From positions 1 to 64,000 of the forward strand of contig CATKHT010000065.1 of NCBI GenBank assembly GCA_949752745.1: DNA of 64,000 nt, written 5' to 3'. The position numbers were made by a program, and so were the translations under genes. The stretch's first letter is position 1, and each line of letters opens with the position of its first letter. The notes under the pieces are model-generated. The model searched no databases and was not told the origin of the DNA. It was given only the letters and a program-made list of their open reading frames with translations. The DNA comes from Protula sp. h YS-2021 (Eukaryota > Annelida > Polychaeta > Sabellida > Serpulidae). Shown one piece after another: positions 59,780 to 64,000 of this stretch.

Positions 59780-60895
59780 TTTGGGCCATCGCCCACAGAT
59801 GTAGCGGGCCGTGTCGTAGACTGTGTCGTTGGCCGTGTCGTGGGCCATGTCGTAGGCCGTGTCGTGGACTGTGTCGTGGGCCGTGTCGTGGGCGTGTTGT
59901 GGGCCGTGTCGTGGGCCCCGTCGTGAACTCTTTCGTAGGCCATGTCGTTTCGTGGACTGTGTTGTGGGCCTCGTCGTGGGTCATGTGCGTCGTGCGTCTT
60001 TTACTGTGTCGTGGACTATCGTTGACCGTTGTCGTGGGCCGTATCGTGGGCCTGTTGTGGGCCGTGTCGTGGGCCCCGTCGTGAACTCTTTCGTAGGCCA
60101 TGTCGTTTCGTGGACTGTGTTTTGGGCCTCGTCGTGGGCCATGTGCGTCGTGCGTCTTTTACTGTGTCATGGACTGTCGTGGGGCGTTGTCGTGTGCCGT
60201 TGTCGTGTGCCGCTGTCGTGGGCCGCTGTCGTGGGCCGTTGTCGTTGGCCGTGTCGTGGGTCGTGTCGTGGACTGTGTCGTTGGCCGTGTTGTGAGCCAT
60301 GTCGTGGACTATCGTGGACCGTTGTCGGGGGCCGTGTCGTGGGCCCCGTCGTGAACTCTTTCGTAGGCCATGTCGTTTCGTGGACTGTGTTTTGGGCCTC
60401 GTCGTGGGCCATGTGCGTCGTGCGTCTTTTACTGTGTCGTGGAATGTCGTGGGGCGTTGTCGTGTGCCGTTGTCGGGGGCCGTGTCGTGGGCCCCGTCGT
60501 GAACTCTTTCGTAGGCCATGTCGTTTCGTGGACTGTGTTTTGGGCCGTTGTCGTTGGCCGTGCCGTGGGTCGTGTCGTTGGCCGTGTCGTGGGCCCTGTC
60601 GTGGGCCGTGTCGTGGGCCGTTGTCGTGGGCCCTGTCGTGGGCCGTGTCGTGGGCCTGTTGTGAGCCGTGTCGTGGGCCCTGTCGTGATCTCTTTCGTAG
60701 GCCATGTCGTTTCGTGGACTGTGTTGTGGGCCTCGTCGTGCGTCTTTTACTGTGTCGTGGACTGTCGTGTGCCGTGTCGTGGGCCGTTGTCGTGGGTCGT
60801 GTCATGTGCCGTGTCGTGGGCCGTGTCGAGGGCCGTGTCGTGGGCCGTGTTGAGGGCCGTGTCGTGGGCCGTTGTCGTGGGCCGTGTTGAGGGCA
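59780..60895. repeat. 12-bp GC-rich minisatellite GTCGTGGGCCGT
   Basis: About 90 imperfect units of GTCGTGGGCCGT with higher-order blocks (a segment with GAACTCTTTCGTAGGCCATG recurs near 59924, 60082, 60350, 60500 and 60690). It is CpG-dense in an AT-rich setting. Open frames of up to 343 codons on both strands are artefacts of the multiple-of-3 period. Confidence 0.95.
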
Positions 60896-60904
60896 TACTT
60901 GCAA

Positions 60905-61381
60905 GCAGTCTCAACCATTGCATTCCCATTTCCCAGCTCTAGTTTCATCTTCTTGTTCTCTGCAAAAGTGCACTTGGTAACATGAGGCACATGAAGCAGT
61001 AAGAACACGCCCAACCTCAGAAAACCACCCGAAATCATCTTGTGTGGTTACATCGGGATAGGTCAGTGTTGCTATAGTGATGGTTATCCGGAAATCAGGT
61101 CGGTCTTGGACTGGTGTGGCTCCAAACGCTGCACACAGCATTGCTGAAGTTATACCCTGGGTCATTTTTGTATTGGCCAAAACAGGTGACTTTTCCACCT
61201 CCTTGTTCCAAGGCGATCTGACCTGGGAACTGCGTTTAGCTGTGTAGGCAAAAGTGGCCCAGGGGCTCCGTAAGGTCTTAATGAGGGGTAATGAAGTGAC
61301 AAGATTTTGCACTCTGTGACCCCTTATCGTCCGTCCACAACAGATGAGAGGGGATGTGAGCGGCGTTGAGGTTTGAAGCAC
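60905..61381 (-). other. Unidentified minus-strand open frame, possible relic
   Basis: A 156-codon frame without obvious repeat structure runs from ATG at 61381 to a stop at 60911. The composition is protein-like (for example MTQGITSAMLCAAFGATPV, then RITITIATLTYPD), and an overlapping frame near 60905-60990 also reads plausibly (KKMKLELGNGNAMVETACK), hinting at a frameshift. I recognise no family. It could be an exon of an unknown gene, a decayed transposon ORF or chance. Confidence 0.25.
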
Positions 61382-62054
61382 TAGGTTTAACGTTTAGTTC
61401 TTGGGGCCATATTAGAGGCCATATTAATGTTGCGCTGGCTGAAATTGCGCTAATGTGTACCCAGTGTCGTGCCCTTGTGTGATGTCACTCTGCCAAATTG
61501 AGCTTGAGGAAAAGCACACCATTACTTTAAACGTGACAATATTGACATTGTCGGACCCTGTGCCGAGAAGGTCGGGCTCCTATTGCGAGAGGGGTGGCAG
61601 GGCTGGGGGGGGTGGAATTGTATGGTGAAAACGAAGTGATTTCCTGCTGAACAATTTTGACATAATTGTCACATTTTGCGTAGAAAATTGGGCCCTTTTG
61701 TTGCGGAGTGTGCTTGTGGGACATCCGGAAGCTGGGGAATGATGCCAGGTTTTAAGTCTAGATATTGCAGTGTTTATCGAGGAGAAGGGTTGGAGGGGGA
61801 AGGGGGGGGGTCACTCGACTTTTGTGCCGAAGTATATTTTATAGCAAAACAGAATCAAATGTGAGCATCATGTGGAGTAGAGGTTGGTTGTTGGCCGCTA
61901 CTGTCAGACCTTTCACCCCCCCCAATCCCACCCCACCCCACCCCCACCCTGCTCCTCATCATCTCCTCAGTTTACTTGAACCGAAAATATTTTGCAGAAG
62001 TAATTGTGGAAATTTTACTTGTTAGTAACTTGTTAGTAACAGAGTTATAACGAA
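61382..62054. other. Low-information stretch
   Basis: G-rich and C-rich tracts (about 61603-61611, 61801-61810, 61916-61947) in otherwise mixed sequence. No gene seen. Confidence 0.6.
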
Positions 62055-62740
62055 ATAGCCGAGGCCAAGAAATTATGTCGCTATAACCGATATGTAGCTA
62101 CAACTGATATGTCGCTATAACCGATAGGTCGCTATAACCGATAGGTCGCTATAACCAACAGGTCGCTATAACCGATATGTCGTTATAACAGAGAGGTCGC
62201 TATAACCAACAGGTCGCTATAACCGATATGTCGCTATAACCGATAGGTCGCGATAACCGATATGTCGCAATAACCGATATGTCGGTATAACCGATAGGTC
62301 GCTTTAACCAACAGGTCGCTATAACCGATATGTCGCTATAACAGAGAGGTCGCTATAACCGATATGTAGCTACAACTGATATGTCGTATTAACCGATAGG
62401 TCGTTGTAACCGATATGTCGCTATAACCGATAGGTCGCTATAACTGAGAGGTCGCTATAACTGAGAGGTTGCTATAACCCAGGTGTTGCTGTAACCGATA
62501 TATCGTTGTAACCGATATGTCGCGATAACCGATATGTCGCTATAACCGATGGGTCGTTGTAATCGACATGTGGCTACAACCGAGAGGTCGCTATAACCGA
62601 CAGGTCGTTGTAACCAATGTGTCGCGATAACCGAAAGGTCGCTATAATCGATATGTCCCTATAACCGATATGTGGTTGTAATCGACATGTCGCTCAAACC
62701 GATATGTCGCTATAACCGACATGTCGGTATACGATACTTC
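62055..62740. repeat. 17-bp minisatellite GTCGCTATAACCGATAT
   Basis: About 38 imperfect units. The common variants end GATAT, GATAGG, AACAGG or GAGAGG. Confidence 0.95.
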
Positions 62741-64000
62741 AAAAGAGCAAATGTAACTGGGATCAGGAAGTTATGTCGAAGCCAGCACTATGTCGTAATA
62801 AGGGGTGTCGTTATAACGAAGCACTGCTGTATAGGATTTATAACACTTTGTCGACAGCACCCACCTCCCCTCCCTTCGCCACGGCCCCACCCCATGCAAG
62901 GTAAGCAACGAATCAATGCCTTTGTCAACAGAGCAAGCCACAACACTGAAGTATGCATGTTGTAATGACTTGTAAAAACCCGTGGCTTATCAATACACTC
63001 AAATCAATGCATTCCAAGGCTCCCCATCAATTATCGTATAGATTACTGAATAACTCCCTTGTTTTTCATTCATTTACTTATTTATTTTTGTCGTGTTAAA
63101 ACTTGTTGTCAAATTAAAACCAGCATGGTAGAAGCCTGGGCTTGTGTTAACGGGCCGCAGTGCTGTGACGAGACACTCACGAGCAAGAAAAGGTATACTG
63201 CAGGCGTGCAACAAAAATGAAATCCTAGAAGAAACTCCCCCACCCCCCTCCCACCCCCCTTCCCCTTGCCTCTTTGGTGTCTTCCAAGAAAGAAATGCTC
63301 AAAAAGTTTTTTAGTTGTATTTGACTGTCGTCACACAGTAAGCAGGCGCACCCCCCCCCCCCGCCCCCCCCCCCTGCTCTCCTTCCTTCCCTGGGTCAAA
63401 TCTCGGTCTGTTTACTGTCGCACCTGCACTTAGAGCAGGTGCGAGTAAGCCATATTGATTTTGGTAGGTTTGAATGATTTTTTAAACCACTCACAAGTGT
63501 ACGCATCACACTCGGGGCCAGATACTGCGAGTCCCGTATGTACATCCAGCCAGCTTCATCGTTCCCGGAAGTGATGTAAGATATAACTCCATTTCTTTTG
63601 CTCTCCAGTTCTTTGGCATATATTTAGAAAGTGTGGTTGCGTTGTAAATGCGTTTATTTTGGACTGTGTTAGAACATCATCCATCACGTTGGCCTCTCAC
63701 AGGGAAATTACTGCCATCTTTCAATACGGATTAATCGAAGAAACACGAATAAAGAAAGGGCACTTGTGATGTCAGTTGCTTTGAATACAAAAATGACAAA
63801 ATTAATTTATTCCTCAGCGCTCGAAGTGCAGTCGGAATGCTAAAACTGGGTCAACGCTCGATGGCGTCATTTCGGAATCGAGTTGACACACAAAACACGA
63901 CAAAAATTGCGAACGCGCCGTTTACAAGTTTCATTTCATTCCTGCATATTTACGCTTTGCTTCGTGAGCTGGTAATCTTCGTGATGAAAAGAAAAACATC
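62741..64000. other. Right end of window, no gene recognised
   Basis: Mixed sequence with C-runs at 63237-63264 and 63350-63374. A perfect 10-bp stem hairpin (TCGCACCTGC, 7-nt loop, GCAGGTGCGA) lies at 63418-63444. No convincing exon, RNA gene or transposon was recognised. Confidence 0.6.

Noticed and set aside
59716..60942. Long frames of up to 343 codons on both strands, including Arg/His/Pro/Thr repeats
   Set aside because: By-products of a 12-bp repeat whose period is a multiple of 3.
63120..63195. Possible exon between CCGCAG and AAAAG|GTATAC
   Set aside because: The short peptide has no similarity to myosin neck or IQ sequence and the splice signals are weak.

Overview
The window is nuclear DNA from an intron-rich animal, most likely a marine invertebrate. 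I cannot place the phylum. It carries one recognisable gene on the + strand, an unconventional myosin of the class XVI (MYO16) type: MYPT-like ankyrin repeats joined to a myosin motor head. I could place 22 consecutive exons from 457 to 58170. All 21 introns are GT-AG, the phases agree at every junction, and the joined coding sequence is 2886 nt (962 codons) with no stop. The 5' part (more ankyrin repeats, true start) lies left of the window. The neck, IQ motif and tail lie right of it or were not recognised.

Layout: 1-165 is a CT microsatellite; 457-3188 holds the ankyrin exons and an acidic linker; 3994-7380 holds the first motor exons up to the P-loop. An intron of about 39.7 kb (7381-47050) follows, made almost wholly of satellite-like tandem DNA. 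Its parts are a 187-bp repeat (7915-8890), a complex array with about 1.53-kb units (8890-43015), a block of diverged repeats of roughly 130 bp (43415-44372), a 106-bp repeat (44500-45443) and a 180-bp repeat (45451-46858). The exons from 47051 to 58170 encode switch I, the 50K region, switch II, the relay, loop 2 and the SH helix region. From 58171 to the end I see minisatellites and one unidentified minus-strand reading frame, but no further exon I trust.

The most unusual features are structural. First, minisatellites in at least five introns appear to have grown out of the exon/intron boundary itself, so that copies of the splice donor, or of the exon edge, are tandemly repeated beside the real one. 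In one case (49463 and 49783) the 3' part of an exon plus its donor is duplicated, and all five differences in the coding part are synonymous. Second, the repeat families in the giant intron share a short box (C-run, CTAAG, a few bases, GGAC) spaced near 180-220 bp, which suggests one ancestral monomer of about 187 bp. Third, the main array is built from quantised lengths (1091 bp plus zero, one or two 442-bp modules) with higher-order duplications.

The motor keeps canonical nucleotide-binding motifs (P-loop, switch I, switch II), so it should be an active ATPase if expressed. Long open frames elsewhere are by-products of repeats and are not annotated as genes.
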